DNA of 64,000 nucleotides from NCBI RefSeq assembly GCF_046035435.1, contig NZ_JBFNFH010000002.1; one strand, 5' to 3'. The notes under the pieces are model-generated. The model was given only the letters and a program-made list of their open reading frames with translations. It was not told the DNA's origin and did not search any database. How positions within the stretch are numbered: position 1 is the stretch's first letter; the number at the start of each line of letters is the position of its first letter. Below are positions 9,170 to 19,274 of this stretch, one piece after another. This DNA comes from Helcococcus bovis (GTDB lineage: Bacteria; Bacillota; Clostridia; Tissierellales; Peptoniphilaceae). Both the position numbers and the translations under genes were made by a program.

Positions 9170-11224
9170 TTAATACTCCTTTCTCTTAAAATTGGGTTTA
9201 TATGTGGTTTTCTCAACTATAGAATCAAAGAAATATAACAATACAGGTAATAAAAATATTACTAATGTAAGAGAAAATATTCCTCCTCTTCCTAAAACTT
9301 TACCTAATTCACTTACTAGAGCTATTGATGATATCCAAGATAACACGTACCCCGATGTTATAAGGATCATAGCAGGTGGAATTATTGAACCATAGACCTT
9401 TTCAGAAGCTTTAATTAATGCATCTTTTTTATCCATTTTTTTTCTATTTTCAAGATAATTATTTGTATACAAAATAGCATAATCAACTGTTGCTCCTAAT
9501 TGTATTGAAGAAATTACAAGATAACCTATAAAACTTAATTTTGTATTAGTAAAATATGGAAGAGATAAATTAATCCATATTGATGCCTCTATAGTAAATA
9601 CAAGTAAAAGTGGTAATATCAATGATTTAAAATTTATCAAAATTACCAGAGCCACCGAAATTATAGCTAAGATATTTACTAAAAAATTATCTTTTTTTAT
9701 TATTTTACTCATATCTTGTAAAACAACACTTTTTCCTAAAATTTCAAAATCAGAATAATATTTATTTACTATATTTTTAATATTATCTATAAGATTAAAT
9801 GCAGTTTTACCTTCACTCTCGCTTGTTGTATTTAATATTATCCTTGAATAATTTTTACTAATTAGAGATTTTATTTGTTCCTGTGGTGGAATTTTTATAG
9901 GTATAGCATTACCTACTTGTTCTGTATATGATTGAACAGTTTTAACCATATCAATATTTTTTAATTCTTCTATCATTTTAAATTCTTTTGCTATTTTATT
10001 CTTTGGAACAAGCAAAACTATAGGTATATCTTTTCCAAAATACTTTTCTATATTTTTTTTATCTTTTCCTTCAATAGAATCTTCTCTAAATTCACCCATT
10101 CCATATGTAAAATCATTTTTTATTTGACCTATAAATGCAATTGGAACTATTAAAATAACAAATATAATTAACCATCTAAATTTTAATACAAATTTTGATA
10201 AACTATTGAAATTTGGTAATAAATCTCTGTGTTCTGTTTTATCTATTAATTTCATAGATAATTTTATAATTGCAGGAAGCAAAAATATTACAGAGAACAA
10301 ACTAAAAATTACTCCCTTTGCTAAAACTAATCCTAAATCTAATCCTATCCCGAATCTCATAAATACTAATACTATAAATCCAAAAATAGTTGTAAGTGCA
10401 GATGAAATAACAGCAGATGAAGATTTAACTACAGCATTTTCTAATGCTAAATCAGTATCTTCAACTAGAGTCTTCTGATGCTTAAATTCATGTAATAAAA
10501 ATACTCCATAATCAAGTGAAACAGCAAACTGTAATATACCACTCACTGCTTGAGTAATAAAAGAAACTTCTTTTAAGAATATATTCGTTCCCATATTTAT
10601 AACAATAGCTACCCCTATTGCAATCATTATAATTATAGGTTCAAACCATGATTTAACAGCAAGTAAAAGTATTAATAATGAAGCAGGCAATACAAAAATA
10701 GTAATTTTTGAAATTTCATCTTTTGTAGAATTTTGTGCTGCTGCCTCAGATACTAATTCTCCATCATATGCTGTATCATCTTTTAAGATTCTTTTTATAT
10801 TATCTAATGACTCTTTTGAATTATTTGTCTTTACCGCTACTTGAAATAGTGCGTTATTATTTTTATAATATGTATCCAATAGATTTTTATCCATTAATTC
10901 AATTGGTTTCGATGTATTTTCAAATTTATCTAACCATAAAATTAATTTTACTTCAGGTAAAGTTGACAATTTATTTTTATAAGCTATAGCATCTTGAACA
11001 CTAACATTTTTTAACATTATTCTCAAATTTGGTATAGGTTCGACATACTCATCAGCCATTTTACTAATAGATATCACTGAATCAGAGTCTTCAGGTAAAT
11101 ATTTTGATAATGAAAAATTTATCTTAACTCCTAATGCCATTATTCCTGTTATAATAGTTAAAATTAAAAATATTAAAATAACAGATTTATTTTTTTTTAT
11201 TAAAAATCTAGCTACTTTTTTCAT
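9170..11224 (-). CDS. MMPL/RND-family transporter
   Basis: A 684-residue membrane transporter of the RND superfamily, MMPL branch, probably exporting lipids or small hydrophobic molecules. It shows the duplicated topology of the family: one N-terminal membrane helix (residues 12-32), a large external loop, a five-helix bundle including a sterol-sensing-like segment, then the same pattern repeated. The family residues DYGVFLLHEF and DYAILYTNNYLEN appear after the fourth helix of each half, as in MmpL3-type proton relay sites. Its length is close to that of Gram-positive two-domain MMPL proteins. It is first of a two-gene operon. The small gap before the HU terminator upstream suggests its own promoter, which was not resolved. 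Confidence 0.88.
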   Translation of the reverse strand: MKKVARFLIKKNKSVILIFLILTIITGIMALGVKINFSLSKYLPEDSDSVISISKMADEYVEPIPNLRIMLKNVSVQDAIAYKNKLSTLPEVKLILWLDKFENTSKPIELMDKNLLDTYYKNNNALFQVAVKTNNSKESLDNIKRILKDDTAYDGELVSEAAAQNSTKDEISKITIFVLPASLLILLLAVKSWFEPIIIMIAIGVAIVINMGTNIFLKEVSFITQAVSGILQFAVSLDYGVFLLHEFKHQKTLVEDTDLALENAVVKSSSAVISSALTTIFGFIVLVFMRFGIGLDLGLVLAKGVIFSLFSVIFLLPAIIKLSMKLIDKTEHRDLLPNFNSLSKFVLKFRWLIIFVILIVPIAFIGQIKNDFTYGMGEFREDSIEGKDKKNIEKYFGKDIPIVLLVPKNKIAKEFKMIEELKNIDMVKTVQSYTEQVGNAIPIKIPPQEQIKSLISKNYSRIILNTTSESEGKTAFNLIDNIKNIVNKYYSDFEILGKSVVLQDMSKIIKKDNFLVNILAIISVALVILINFKSLILPLLLVFTIEASIWINLSLPYFTNTKLSFIGYLVISSIQLGATVDYAILYTNNYLENRKKMDKKDALIKASEKVYGSIIPPAMILITSGYVLSWISSIALVSELGKVLGRGGIFSLTLVIFLLPVLLYFFDSIVEKTTYKPNFKRKEY

Positions 11225-11281
11225 GTTTTCTCCTAAATCAAAATGCTTATAATTTCATAGATATTATACCCTTAATTTTAA

Positions 11282-11312
11282 AAATAAAAAAGACATTGGA
11301 TAAACCAATGTC
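11282..11312 (-). terminator. intrinsic terminator of hup
   Basis: On the minus strand GACATTGG and CCAATGTC form an 8-bp stem with a five-base loop, followed by TTTTTTATTTT, just after the HU stop codon. Confidence 0.85.
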
Positions 11313-11330
11313 AATTAATGTATAAATAAA

Positions 11331-11609
11331 TTATTTATTTACAACTTCTTTTAATGTTTTACCAGCTTTGAATACTGGAGCTTTTGAAGCAGGAATGTGA
11401 ATTTTTTCTTCAGGATTTCTTGGATTTCTTCCTTCTCTTTCTTTTCTTTCTCTAACTTCAAATGTACCAAAACCAACTAATTGTACTTTTTCTTGTTTCT
11501 TTAATGATTCTGTTACAGTTTCTAAAAATGCGTCTAATGCTTTTGTTGAATCAACTTTTGTTAATCCACTTTTTGCAGCAATTTTTGCTACTAAATCTGA
11601 TTTGTTCAT
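11331..11609 (-). CDS. hup: HU-family DNA-binding protein
   Basis: A 92-residue histone-like protein that bends and compacts DNA as a dimer. It begins MNKSDLVAKIAAKSGLTK, contains VGFGTFEVRERKEREGRNP, and has the DNA-binding arm with IHIPASKAPVFKAGKTLKE, all typical of bacterial HU at normal length. RBS AGGAGG lies before the ATG. It is transcribed alone from its own promoter and ends at a strong terminator. Confidence 0.95.
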   Translation of the reverse strand: MNKSDLVAKIAAKSGLTKVDSTKALDAFLETVTESLKKQEKVQLVGFGTFEVRERKEREGRNPRNPEEKIHIPASKAPVFKAGKTLKEVVNK

Positions 11610-11652
11610 TTATTTCCTCCTAATATTTCAGTTATCATAAACTGTATCTTTA

Positions 11653-11680
11653 TTATAACATATTGAATTACAAAATCAAG
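11653..11680 (-). promoter_or_regulatory. predicted promoter of hup
   Basis: On the minus strand TTGATT (11675-11680), a 16-base spacer and TATAAT (11653-11658), about 44 bases before the start codon. Confidence 0.65.
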
Positions 11681-11728
11681 CATTTTCAATACTTTTATTA
11701 ATTTTTTTAACTTTTTTTTTTCATTTTT

Positions 11729-12715
11729 TTAGTTTTTATTTTCCATTTTTTTTCCATTAAAATCATAAAAATTTACTTTTGTGGATTTAATTTTTTCTTC
11801 AATGTTTTTATTATATTTTTGTTTTGTCAAAATATCATTTATTTTTTCTTTATTTTTATCTAATCCAACATTATTTTTATTTACAACAATTACATGATAT
11901 CCATATTTAGTTTTTACCGGTGCAGATACTTCATTATCTTTTAAATTAAATGCAGCTTCAACAAAATCTGGTTCAAATGCAGCTCTAGTAACTTTTCCCA
12001 ATTGTCCACCTTTTGCATTTGCAGCTGTATCTTTTGAATTTTTTGTAGATAATTTTTCAAAATCTTCCCCTGCTTTTAATTTATTTGAAATTTCATTAGC
12101 TTTTTCTTCATCGTCAACCAATATATGCTTTGCATCAACATTATCTAAGGAATCTTTATTAGCTTCATAATATTTTTTTACTTCTTCATCTGTTGCCTTA
12201 TTTTCTTTTTTGAATGTTTCTAGATGTTTTTTATTTAATAAACTATTTTTTATATTTTCAGTAAAAACATCCAATTTAACACCTAAAATGCTTAAATATT
12301 TGCCAAATTCTTCTTCTCCACCCAAATTTTTAACATATAGATCAATTTCTTTTTTTACTTCTTCATCAGTAACAGTAATATTCTTTGCTTTTAATTCATC
12401 TTTTATAATTTTATCTCTTACTAATAAATTTGATAATTCACCTGTTAAATTTCTTTGCATTGCTAAAATTCCAGAGTATAAATCATAATATTTATAAAAA
12501 TTATCAAAAGTTACTTTTTGTCCATTTATATCCATAAAAATATTAGTATTTCCTCTCAAATCAGTAATTTTAATCTTATTTAAATCAGCATCTTTTGCAT
12601 CTTTAGTTTTTGATACATCTGCTTTTTCACTTCCATTTTTATCAGTTTTTGCTTGACATCCTGCAACAAATATAGTTGCTGCTAAAATAATACTCAATAA
12701 TTTAATTTTCTTCAT
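11729..12715 (-). CDS. prsA: PrsA-like lipoprotein, parvulin-type peptidyl-prolyl isomerase
   Basis: A 328-residue lipoprotein chaperone that helps exported proteins fold outside the membrane. A signal peptide ends in the lipobox VAGC, with the lipidated cysteine at residue 20. A SurA-like helical region follows to about residue 185, then a PpiC domain at about 190-285 (DAKHILVDDEEKA, KGGQLGKVTRAAFEPDF, TKYGYHVIVV). The size matches PrsA of Gram-positives. Its start overlaps the end of mfd by 14 bases, so it is the last gene of the glmU-prs-pth-mfd-prsA run. The PpiC family is certain. Orthology to PrsA rather than another lipidated foldase is likely. Confidence 0.87.
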   Translation of the reverse strand: MKKIKLLSIILAATIFVAGCQAKTDKNGSEKADVSKTKDAKDADLNKIKITDLRGNTNIFMDINGQKVTFDNFYKYYDLYSGILAMQRNLTGELSNLLVRDKIIKDELKAKNITVTDEEVKKEIDLYVKNLGGEEEFGKYLSILGVKLDVFTENIKNSLLNKKHLETFKKENKATDEEVKKYYEANKDSLDNVDAKHILVDDEEKANEISNKLKAGEDFEKLSTKNSKDTAANAKGGQLGKVTRAAFEPDFVEAAFNLKDNEVSAPVKTKYGYHVIVVNKNNVGLDKNKEKINDILTKQKYNKNIEEKIKSTKVNFYDFNGKKMENKN

Positions 12716-15700
12716 AATTTTCTCCTTTATTTATACTATTAATTAATTCAAATAACTCTATCAGTTTTATCATATATCCTTTTTCCTTAGGAATATATAT
12801 ACTTGGACTATTAATTAAGCTAAATCTCAAATTTCCTTTATACTCTTTCGACAATATTTTTAATTTTTCAAAATCAAAAACTTCTAATTTAGTATACCTT
12901 ATCATTATCTCAGAATCAACCTCAATCAATTCATCTATATTGTTAATTATCATTAATGCACGTATATATGCAATATCTACAATATTTTGAACCGGTTGAG
13001 GAATATCACCAAATCTATCAGTTAATTCATCAATTATATTATAATGATCTTGAGAGTTTTCAATAAATGAAATTTTTTTATATATATTAATTTTTTCATT
13101 CTCATCTTTTATATATTCTGATGGAATATATATATCAATATTTAAATCAATTTTAATTTCTTTATCAATTTTCTTAACATCAATACCCTTAATTTCATCA
13201 ATTGTTTCTTTAAGCATTCTTACGTACAAATCATATCCAACAGATTCAATATGACCACTTTGACTTTCTCCAAGTAAATTACCAGCTCCTCTAAGTTCTA
13301 GATCTCTCATAGCAACCTTGTAACCTGATCCAAGCTCAGAAAAATCTTTTATAGCTTTTAGTCTTTTCTCTGCTATTTCTGTCATAATTTTCCCATGTTT
13401 ATAAGTAAAATAAGCATACGAATTTCTATCTGACCTACCAACTCTTCCTTTTAATTGATATAACTGCGATAGACCCATTTTATCTGCATTATATATTATA
13501 ATTGTGTTTACATTATGTATATCCATACCAGTTTCAATAATTGTAGTTGTAAGTAAAATATCATATTTATTATTTGTAAAGTCATCCAAAATATTTTCTA
13601 GTTCTCTTGTACTCATTTGTCCATGAGAAATTACAATACTTGCTTCCGGTACAATTTCTTTAAGTTTTTCATACATTTTATGTATAGTTTTAACTTCATT
13701 ATATACAAAATATACTTGTCCATTTCTAGCCATTTCTCTTAATATGGCTTCTCTAATATATTCTTCATCATATTCTATTACATAAGTATTTACAGGTAAT
13801 CTATTTGCAGGATATTCATCAAGCAATGATAAATCTCTTATACCTGATAATGACATTTGAAGTGTTCTAGGAATTGGAGTTGCAGAAAGTGTTAATACAT
13901 CAATATTCTCACTTATTTTTTTTATTTTTTCTTTATGTTTAACACCAAATCTTTGCTCTTCATCAACAATTAATAACCCCAAGTTTTTAAACTCAACTTT
14001 ATCAGATAAAATTGCATGTGTGCCAACAATAAAATCAATATTTCCTTTTCTTAAATTTTCAAGAACTTTCTTTTTTTGTGCAGGAGTCTTAAATCTTGAT
14101 AAATAATCAATATTCACAGGAAAATCTGCAAATCTAGATTTCATCGTATGAAAATGTTGATTTACTAAAATAGTTGTAGGAGCCAACATTACAACTTGCT
14201 TTCCATCCATAACAGCTTTAAATGCAGCTCTAAGAGCAACTTCTGTTTTTCCATATCCAACATCTCCACATAATAATCGATCCATTACTTTATCAGATTC
14301 CATATCTTCTTTTATTTCTGAAATTGATCTTAATTGTGCATCAGTTTCTTGATATGGGAAAGAATCTTCAAATTCTCTTTGCCATGGGGTATCTTTAGAA
14401 TATTCAAATCCTTTAATTTCCGCCCTTTTAGCATATAATTTTACTAAATCTTCTGCAATTTCTTCAATAGCTTTTCTTGCTTTATTTTTAGCTTTTTTCC
14501 AATCAGTTCCACCAAGTTTTGAAAGTGATGGTTTCTTATCTCCATTTCCAACAAATTTAGATACCATACTCATATCCGTAGTTGGAATATATAATTTTGC
14601 ATCATCCTTAAAATGCAATTCAATATAATCACTTTTTATATTGTTTATTTCAATATTTTTTATACCTACAAATTTACCAATTCCATAATTATCATGAACT
14701 AATAAATCTCCATGAACCAAATCTGAATAATTAATAATATCTTTATTTTTTACAGTCTTTGATTTTTGCTTTTTGACCTTCCTGAAGATTTGAGAATATG
14801 CTATAAATTTTTCTTTTTCTTCAAAATAATCAAATCCATTTTCCAGATATCCTATTATTATTTTTATATTTTTTGAAGATGTTATATTTTCATATATTAC
14901 ATCTGAATCTAGATCAAATTCAAATAACTTATTTTGCAAGTTTTTAGCATCTTCAATATTTGGTGTAAATATTTTTATTGTATATCCATTTGATAATGAA
15001 AATTTTAAGTCTTGAATAAAATCATCAAAATGTCCATGATAAGACTGATTTTGCCTTACCTTGAATTCAATTATTTTGTCAGGATGTAAATTTCCAATAT
15101 TTTTTAACAATCCAGAAATATTAATTTTTATATATTCTGAAAATTTTCTTTCTATATCTAAAAATTTATAAAAAATATTTTGATGCTTAAATAACAATTC
15201 ACCTCTTTGTATTCTAGATAAAATATCTTCATTTCTATGTAATTCTATTTTTTTGAAATGATTACTTATAACTGAATAATCATTTAACAGTAGAATTGTA
15301 TCATCTCTTAAATAATCAAATATACTATTAGTTTTTTCAGAAACATAAGGAATTAAAAGATCCATATTATTAATTGAATTATTATATTCTAAATCCTCTT
15401 TTATTTTCAAAAATTTTTCACTAACTTTTTGAGTTATTTCTACATCAAATTTTTGTTTTGATTTTTTAATATCTTTATATATTTCCTCTAAAATATTTGA
15501 AATATCATCAACGTTATAATAATTTTCTTGTATAGGATAAACTGTAAATCCATCAATATCTTCAATTGACATTTGAGTATTAACATCAAATTTTCTAATA
15601 GAATCTACATCTATATCAAACAATTCAAGTCTAGTTGGATTATTTTCATGAATTTGAAATATATCAATTATATCCCCTCTCACTGAAAACTCGCCTTTAG

Positions 15701-16178
15701 ATTGAATAATATTTCTTCTAACATATCCAAATTCAATTAATTTTTTTGATAATTCATCAATATCTATTTCAGAATCAATATTTATTTCAAAACTATTTTT
15801 TATAAAATTATCTTTAGAATATAACTTTCTAGTCACAGCTGATATACTTGAAACTATAATATTTTTTTCTTCATTTATTAGATTTATCATCGTTCCTAAA
15901 CGCAATGATTTATTTGTATAATCTAAATCTTCAATATTTTGATAATTTGATTCTAAATCAGGAAAGAAATCTACATTTAAATTATTATTTTGAAGATTTT
16001 CATAAATTTTCCTAGCTATAACATCATTTTCACACAGCACAAAAACAGGTCTATTTAAGTTTGTAAATAATTCATAAATAAAATGACCTGTAGCTTGTTC
16101 TATTATTCCATAAGAATATATTAAATTGTGTTTTTCGTTAACAGCCTTAAATAAGCTGTTATAAGCTTTTTCTATCAT
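12702..16178 (-). CDS. mfd: transcription-repair coupling factor
   Basis: A 1158-residue Mfd protein, which pushes stalled RNA polymerase off DNA lesions and recruits UvrA. The N-terminal UvrB-like module has QATGHFIYEL and an SVRGDIIDIF motif. The RNA-polymerase-interacting domain begins near VHGDLLVHDNYGIGKF. The translocase has Walker A GDVGYGKTE near residue 640, a DEEQRFG box, TLSATPIPRTL and QLKGRVGRSDR. The C-terminal domain has LTDRFGDIP. The length is normal for the family. It starts five bases after the pth stop, and its ribosome binding site lies within the end of pth. The pth-mfd-prsA order is common in Firmicutes. Confidence 0.95.
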   Translation of the reverse strand: MIEKAYNSLFKAVNEKHNLIYSYGIIEQATGHFIYELFTNLNRPVFVLCENDVIARKIYENLQNNNLNVDFFPDLESNYQNIEDLDYTNKSLRLGTMINLINEEKNIIVSSISAVTRKLYSKDNFIKNSFEINIDSEIDIDELSKKLIEFGYVRRNIIQSKGEFSVRGDIIDIFQIHENNPTRLELFDIDVDSIRKFDVNTQMSIEDIDGFTVYPIQENYYNVDDISNILEEIYKDIKKSKQKFDVEITQKVSEKFLKIKEDLEYNNSINNMDLLIPYVSEKTNSIFDYLRDDTILLLNDYSVISNHFKKIELHRNEDILSRIQRGELLFKHQNIFYKFLDIERKFSEYIKINISGLLKNIGNLHPDKIIEFKVRQNQSYHGHFDDFIQDLKFSLSNGYTIKIFTPNIEDAKNLQNKLFEFDLDSDVIYENITSSKNIKIIIGYLENGFDYFEEKEKFIAYSQIFRKVKKQKSKTVKNKDIINYSDLVHGDLLVHDNYGIGKFVGIKNIEINNIKSDYIELHFKDDAKLYIPTTDMSMVSKFVGNGDKKPSLSKLGGTDWKKAKNKARKAIEEIAEDLVKLYAKRAEIKGFEYSKDTPWQREFEDSFPYQETDAQLRSISEIKEDMESDKVMDRLLCGDVGYGKTEVALRAAFKAVMDGKQVVMLAPTTILVNQHFHTMKSRFADFPVNIDYLSRFKTPAQKKKVLENLRKGNIDFIVGTHAILSDKVEFKNLGLLIVDEEQRFGVKHKEKIKKISENIDVLTLSATPIPRTLQMSLSGIRDLSLLDEYPANRLPVNTYVIEYDEEYIREAILREMARNGQVYFVYNEVKTIHKMYEKLKEIVPEASIVISHGQMSTRELENILDDFTNNKYDILLTTTIIETGMDIHNVNTIIIYNADKMGLSQLYQLKGRVGRSDRNSYAYFTYKHGKIMTEIAEKRLKAIKDFSELGSGYKVAMRDLELRGAGNLLGESQSGHIESVGYDLYVRMLKETIDEIKGIDVKKIDKEIKIDLNIDIYIPSEYIKDENEKINIYKKISFIENSQDHYNIIDELTDRFGDIPQPVQNIVDIAYIRALMIINNIDELIEVDSEIMIRYTKLEVFDFEKLKILSKEYKGNLRFSLINSPSIYIPKEKGYMIKLIELFELINSINKGENYEEN

Positions 16179-16182
16179 ATTT

Positions 16183-16755
16183 TTATTCCACTATAATTGG
16201 ATTATACTTATTCATAGATGAATCTACATCTTTCTCAATTATATCTAATATAGCATCTCTTGCTATTTCTACCTCTTTTGAAATAATTTTTTGCTCAGAT
16301 GCACTAAATTTTGACATAACAAAATCTGCCAAATCCATATATGAAGGTTTTTGATTAACCGCAACTTTAACTCTTGGAAAATCTTTATTTCCTGTTCTTT
16401 GAATTATAGATTTTAATCCATTATGAGTCCCTGCAGAACCATTTTTTCTTATTCTTACTGTACCAAATTTTATGTCAATATCATCAACTATTACAATTAC
16501 TTTTTCAATATCTATTCCAAAATAATCTATAAATGGTTGAACTGAATCACCAGAGGCATTCATATATGTCTCTGGCTTCAGTAAAATAATTTTTTCGTTT
16601 TTATAACTTGTCTTTGCAAAAATACCATTAAATTTCACTTTATCAAGCTTTACACCTAAGTATTCTGCTAAAGAATCAATAACAGCAAATCCTATGTTAT
16701 GTCTGGTACCTTCATAACGTCTTCCAGGATTTCCTAATCCAACTATCAAATACAT
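16183..16755 (-). CDS. pth: peptidyl-tRNA hydrolase
   Basis: A 190-residue cytoplasmic hydrolase that frees tRNA from peptidyl-tRNA dropped by ribosomes. It shows the family signatures GLGNPGRRYEGTRHNIGF (with catalytic His in TRHN), LLKPETYMNASG, VDDIDIKFGTVRIRKNGS and GTHNGLKSI. Its length is typical. The ATG overlaps the prs stop by one base (TAATG), so translation is coupled. Confidence 0.96.
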   Translation of the reverse strand: MYLIVGLGNPGRRYEGTRHNIGFAVIDSLAEYLGVKLDKVKFNGIFAKTSYKNEKIILLKPETYMNASGDSVQPFIDYFGIDIEKVIVIVDDIDIKFGTVRIRKNGSAGTHNGLKSIIQRTGNKDFPRVKVAVNQKPSYMDLADFVMSKFSASEQKIISKEVEIARDAILDIIEKDVDSSMNKYNPIIVE

Positions 16756-17723
16756 TATTTCTTTTCTTTCATAATATCAGAAACTGATTTATATGTAGCA
16801 ATTGCCTTAATCGTTTCTGTCAACATTGGAGCCATTGATAATACTCTTATATTTTTAATATTTTCAAGTTCTGGATGATCTATTGTATCAGTGATTACGC
16901 ATTCTTTTACACATGAATTTTTAATTCTATCCATTGCCGGTCCTGATAATACACCATGTGATGCTGTAATATAAACTTCTTCAGCGCCTTCTTTTTTCAA
17001 TGTTTCTGATGCATTAACAATTGTACCAGCTGTATCGATCATATCATCAACTATGATACAATTTTTGCCTTTAAATTCACCAATTACATTTAATATTTCT
17101 GATTCATTTGGTCTTGGTCTTGATTTTTCAATAATTGCAATTGGTAATCCAAGTACGTCAGCTAATCTACGTGCTCTTGTTACCCCACCTAAATCTGGTG
17201 ATACAACAGTCCAATTGTCTTTTCCACTTTCAGCTATTACTTTTTCAAAATATTCTGCAATCACTGGTCTAGCTGTTAAGTGATCAAGAGGAATATTAAA
17301 GAAACCTTGAATTTGATCAGCATGTAAATCTACACAAACAACTCTATCTGCTCCAGCAGCTTGAATTAAGTCTGTAACTAATTTTGCTGTTATAGGTTCT
17401 CTTCCTGATGATTTTCTATCTTGTCTAGCATATCCATAATATGGCATAATTAAATTAATTTTATGAGCTGAAGCTCTTTTCAATGCATCAATTATTATTA
17501 ATGCTTCCATCAAATTATCGTTAACAGGTTTTGAAGTTGGTTGAACTAAAAATACATCCCTACCTCTTACAGTTTCATTTATTTTAACAGCAATTTCACC
17601 ATCAGCAAAATGACTGATATGTAGATCTCCTAAAGGTAATCCTAACTCTTTAGAAATTTTTTCTGCAAGTGGCTTATTTGATGTACCACTAAATAATTTA
17701 ACTTCATTTTCTGAAATACGCAT
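16755..17723 (-). CDS. prs: ribose-phosphate pyrophosphokinase
   Basis: Makes PRPP from ribose 5-phosphate and ATP for nucleotide, His and Trp synthesis. The 322-residue protein begins MRISENEVKLFSG and has GREPITAKLV, the PRPP-binding loop IIVDDMIDTAGT, and the FADGEI and RQDRK active-site elements of class I enzymes. An in-frame ATG 21 bases upstream (17744) is rejected because GGAGG sits exactly before the ATG at 17723. It lies between glmU and pth in a conserved Firmicute operon and overlaps pth by one base. Confidence 0.95.
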   Translation of the reverse strand: MRISENEVKLFSGTSNKPLAEKISKELGLPLGDLHISHFADGEIAVKINETVRGRDVFLVQPTSKPVNDNLMEALIIIDALKRASAHKINLIMPYYGYARQDRKSSGREPITAKLVTDLIQAAGADRVVCVDLHADQIQGFFNIPLDHLTARPVIAEYFEKVIAESGKDNWTVVSPDLGGVTRARRLADVLGLPIAIIEKSRPRPNESEILNVIGEFKGKNCIIVDDMIDTAGTIVNASETLKKEGAEEVYITASHGVLSGPAMDRIKNSCVKECVITDTIDHPELENIKNIRVLSMAPMLTETIKAIATYKSVSDIMKEKK

Positions 17724-17762
17724 TTTTCCTCCAATATATTTCATTAATAATTCTTAAATATT

Positions 17763-19136
17763 TTATTTTTCAAATTTTCTTTTATAATATCCATCAATAT
17801 TTTTTTGTTCAGCTCTCTCAATTGACAATTGTCCTGCTTTAACTTCTTTTGTAATTGTTGATCCTGCAGCTAAAAATGCTTTTTCTTCAATATTTACCGG
17901 TGAAACAATATTAACATTTGATCCAATAAATGCATTATCTCCTACTGTAGACCTAAATTTATTTTTTCCATCGTAATTTGCAAAAATCACACCACAACTT
18001 ACATTAATATTTTCTCCTAAATCAGCATCACCTATATAAGTTAAATGTCCAGCTTTGGTACCTTTTCCTACAACTGCATTCTTAACTTCAACAAAATTAC
18101 CAATATGAACTTTTTCCTTTAAATGTGCTTTTGGTCTAAGTCTTGAAAATGGGCCTACATCTGCACCTTTTTCTACTATTGCTTTTTCAATGACTGATGA
18201 AAGAATTTTAACATCATCAGCTATTTGCGAATCTTCAATTCTTGAATTCATACCAATTAAGCAATTTTCTCCTATTACTGTATCTCCTAAAATTTTAACA
18301 TTGGATTCAATAATGGTATCTTTCCCTATTTTAACTCCTTTTTGAATTGTAGTCGTTTCAGGATTTTCTAAGATAACACCATTTAACATATATTCATCAT
18401 TTATGCGTTTTCTCATTATTTTTTCTACTTCTGATAATTGAACTTTAGTGTTTATTCCTTTAATTTCATTATTATCTTTAACATTATAAGTAGATATATT
18501 AGATTTATCCTGTTTTAAAATTTCAAAAACATCTGTTAAATATAGTTCTCCTTGTGCATTATTTGTATCAAGTTTAGATAATGCATATTTTAATCTTTCA
18601 CCATTAAAAAGATAAATTCCTGAATTAATTTCATTTATTAAAATCTCATTATCATTTGCATCTTTATGTTCAACAATTTTCACTAATTTCCCTTTTGAAT
18701 CCGTTACAATTCTACCATACCCGAACGGATTTTCAAAAATCGCTGATAACACAGTAGCATCATTTTGAACTTCAATATGATAATTTATCATATTTTTAAT
18801 TGTTTCTGATTGAATCAATGGAACATCTCCTGAAAGAACTAAGATTTTGTCGTCATCATCAATATGTGATTCTGCTAATTTTACAGCATATCCTGTTCCA
18901 TAAGGATATTCATCCCCTATATTTTGCTTTACATATTTTATACTATCACCAAAAATTTCTTTTACTTGATCTTGATTATTTCCTACAATAACAATAACCT
19001 CATCAATGTCTGCATCCTTTGAAGCTTCTATTACATAGGATAATAAAGTTTTATTGCATACTTTATGAAGAACTTTTGAAATATTTGATTTCATTCTAGT
19101 TCCTTCTCCTGCAGCTAAAATTATGACTTTATTCAT
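17763..19136 (-). CDS. glmU: bifunctional GlcN-1-P acetyltransferase / GlcNAc-1-P uridylyltransferase
   Basis: A 457-residue enzyme making UDP-GlcNAc for peptidoglycan and other wall polymers. The N-terminal uridylyltransferase domain has LAAGEGTRMKS and the SGDVPLI and EFKDA-like elements. From about residue 250 a left-handed beta-helix of hexapeptide repeats forms the acetyltransferase, with the GPFSRLRP and GHLTYIGDADLG segments. The start at 19136 is chosen over the in-frame ATG at 19187 because AGAGGAG precedes it and the nucleotide-binding motif begins at once. A -10 box TATAAT (minus strand, 19176-19181) lies about 40 bases upstream. It is first gene of the glmU-prs-pth-mfd-prsA run and divergent from murC. 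Confidence 0.95.
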   Translation of the reverse strand: MNKVIILAAGEGTRMKSNISKVLHKVCNKTLLSYVIEASKDADIDEVIVIVGNNQDQVKEIFGDSIKYVKQNIGDEYPYGTGYAVKLAESHIDDDDKILVLSGDVPLIQSETIKNMINYHIEVQNDATVLSAIFENPFGYGRIVTDSKGKLVKIVEHKDANDNEILINEINSGIYLFNGERLKYALSKLDTNNAQGELYLTDVFEILKQDKSNISTYNVKDNNEIKGINTKVQLSEVEKIMRKRINDEYMLNGVILENPETTTIQKGVKIGKDTIIESNVKILGDTVIGENCLIGMNSRIEDSQIADDVKILSSVIEKAIVEKGADVGPFSRLRPKAHLKEKVHIGNFVEVKNAVVGKGTKAGHLTYIGDADLGENINVSCGVIFANYDGKNKFRSTVGDNAFIGSNVNIVSPVNIEEKAFLAAGSTITKEVKAGQLSIERAEQKNIDGYYKRKFEK

Positions 19137-19241
19137 AAAACTCCTCTTAATTTTTTTACAAATTCTAATAAATCTATTATACAACAATATCCAAGATAAT
19201 TAAAATGAAAAGTATATAAATTTTTAAATAAAGAGTAAATA

Positions 19242-19250
19242 TGCTATAAT
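19242..19250 (+). promoter_or_regulatory. extended -10 element of murC
   Basis: TGC TATAAT at 19242-19250, 24 bases before the murC start. No good -35 box is visible at the matching distance. Confidence 0.5.
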
Positions 19251-19274
19251 TAAATAATTGAAAGAAGGGATATT

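Noticed and set aside
19137..19187. Longer N-terminus for GlmU
   Set aside because: The added residues precede the ribosome binding site and would displace the nucleotide-binding loop from the N-terminus; similar extensions were dropped for guaB, prs, uraA, cspA, the GT4 gene and the PPDK regulator.
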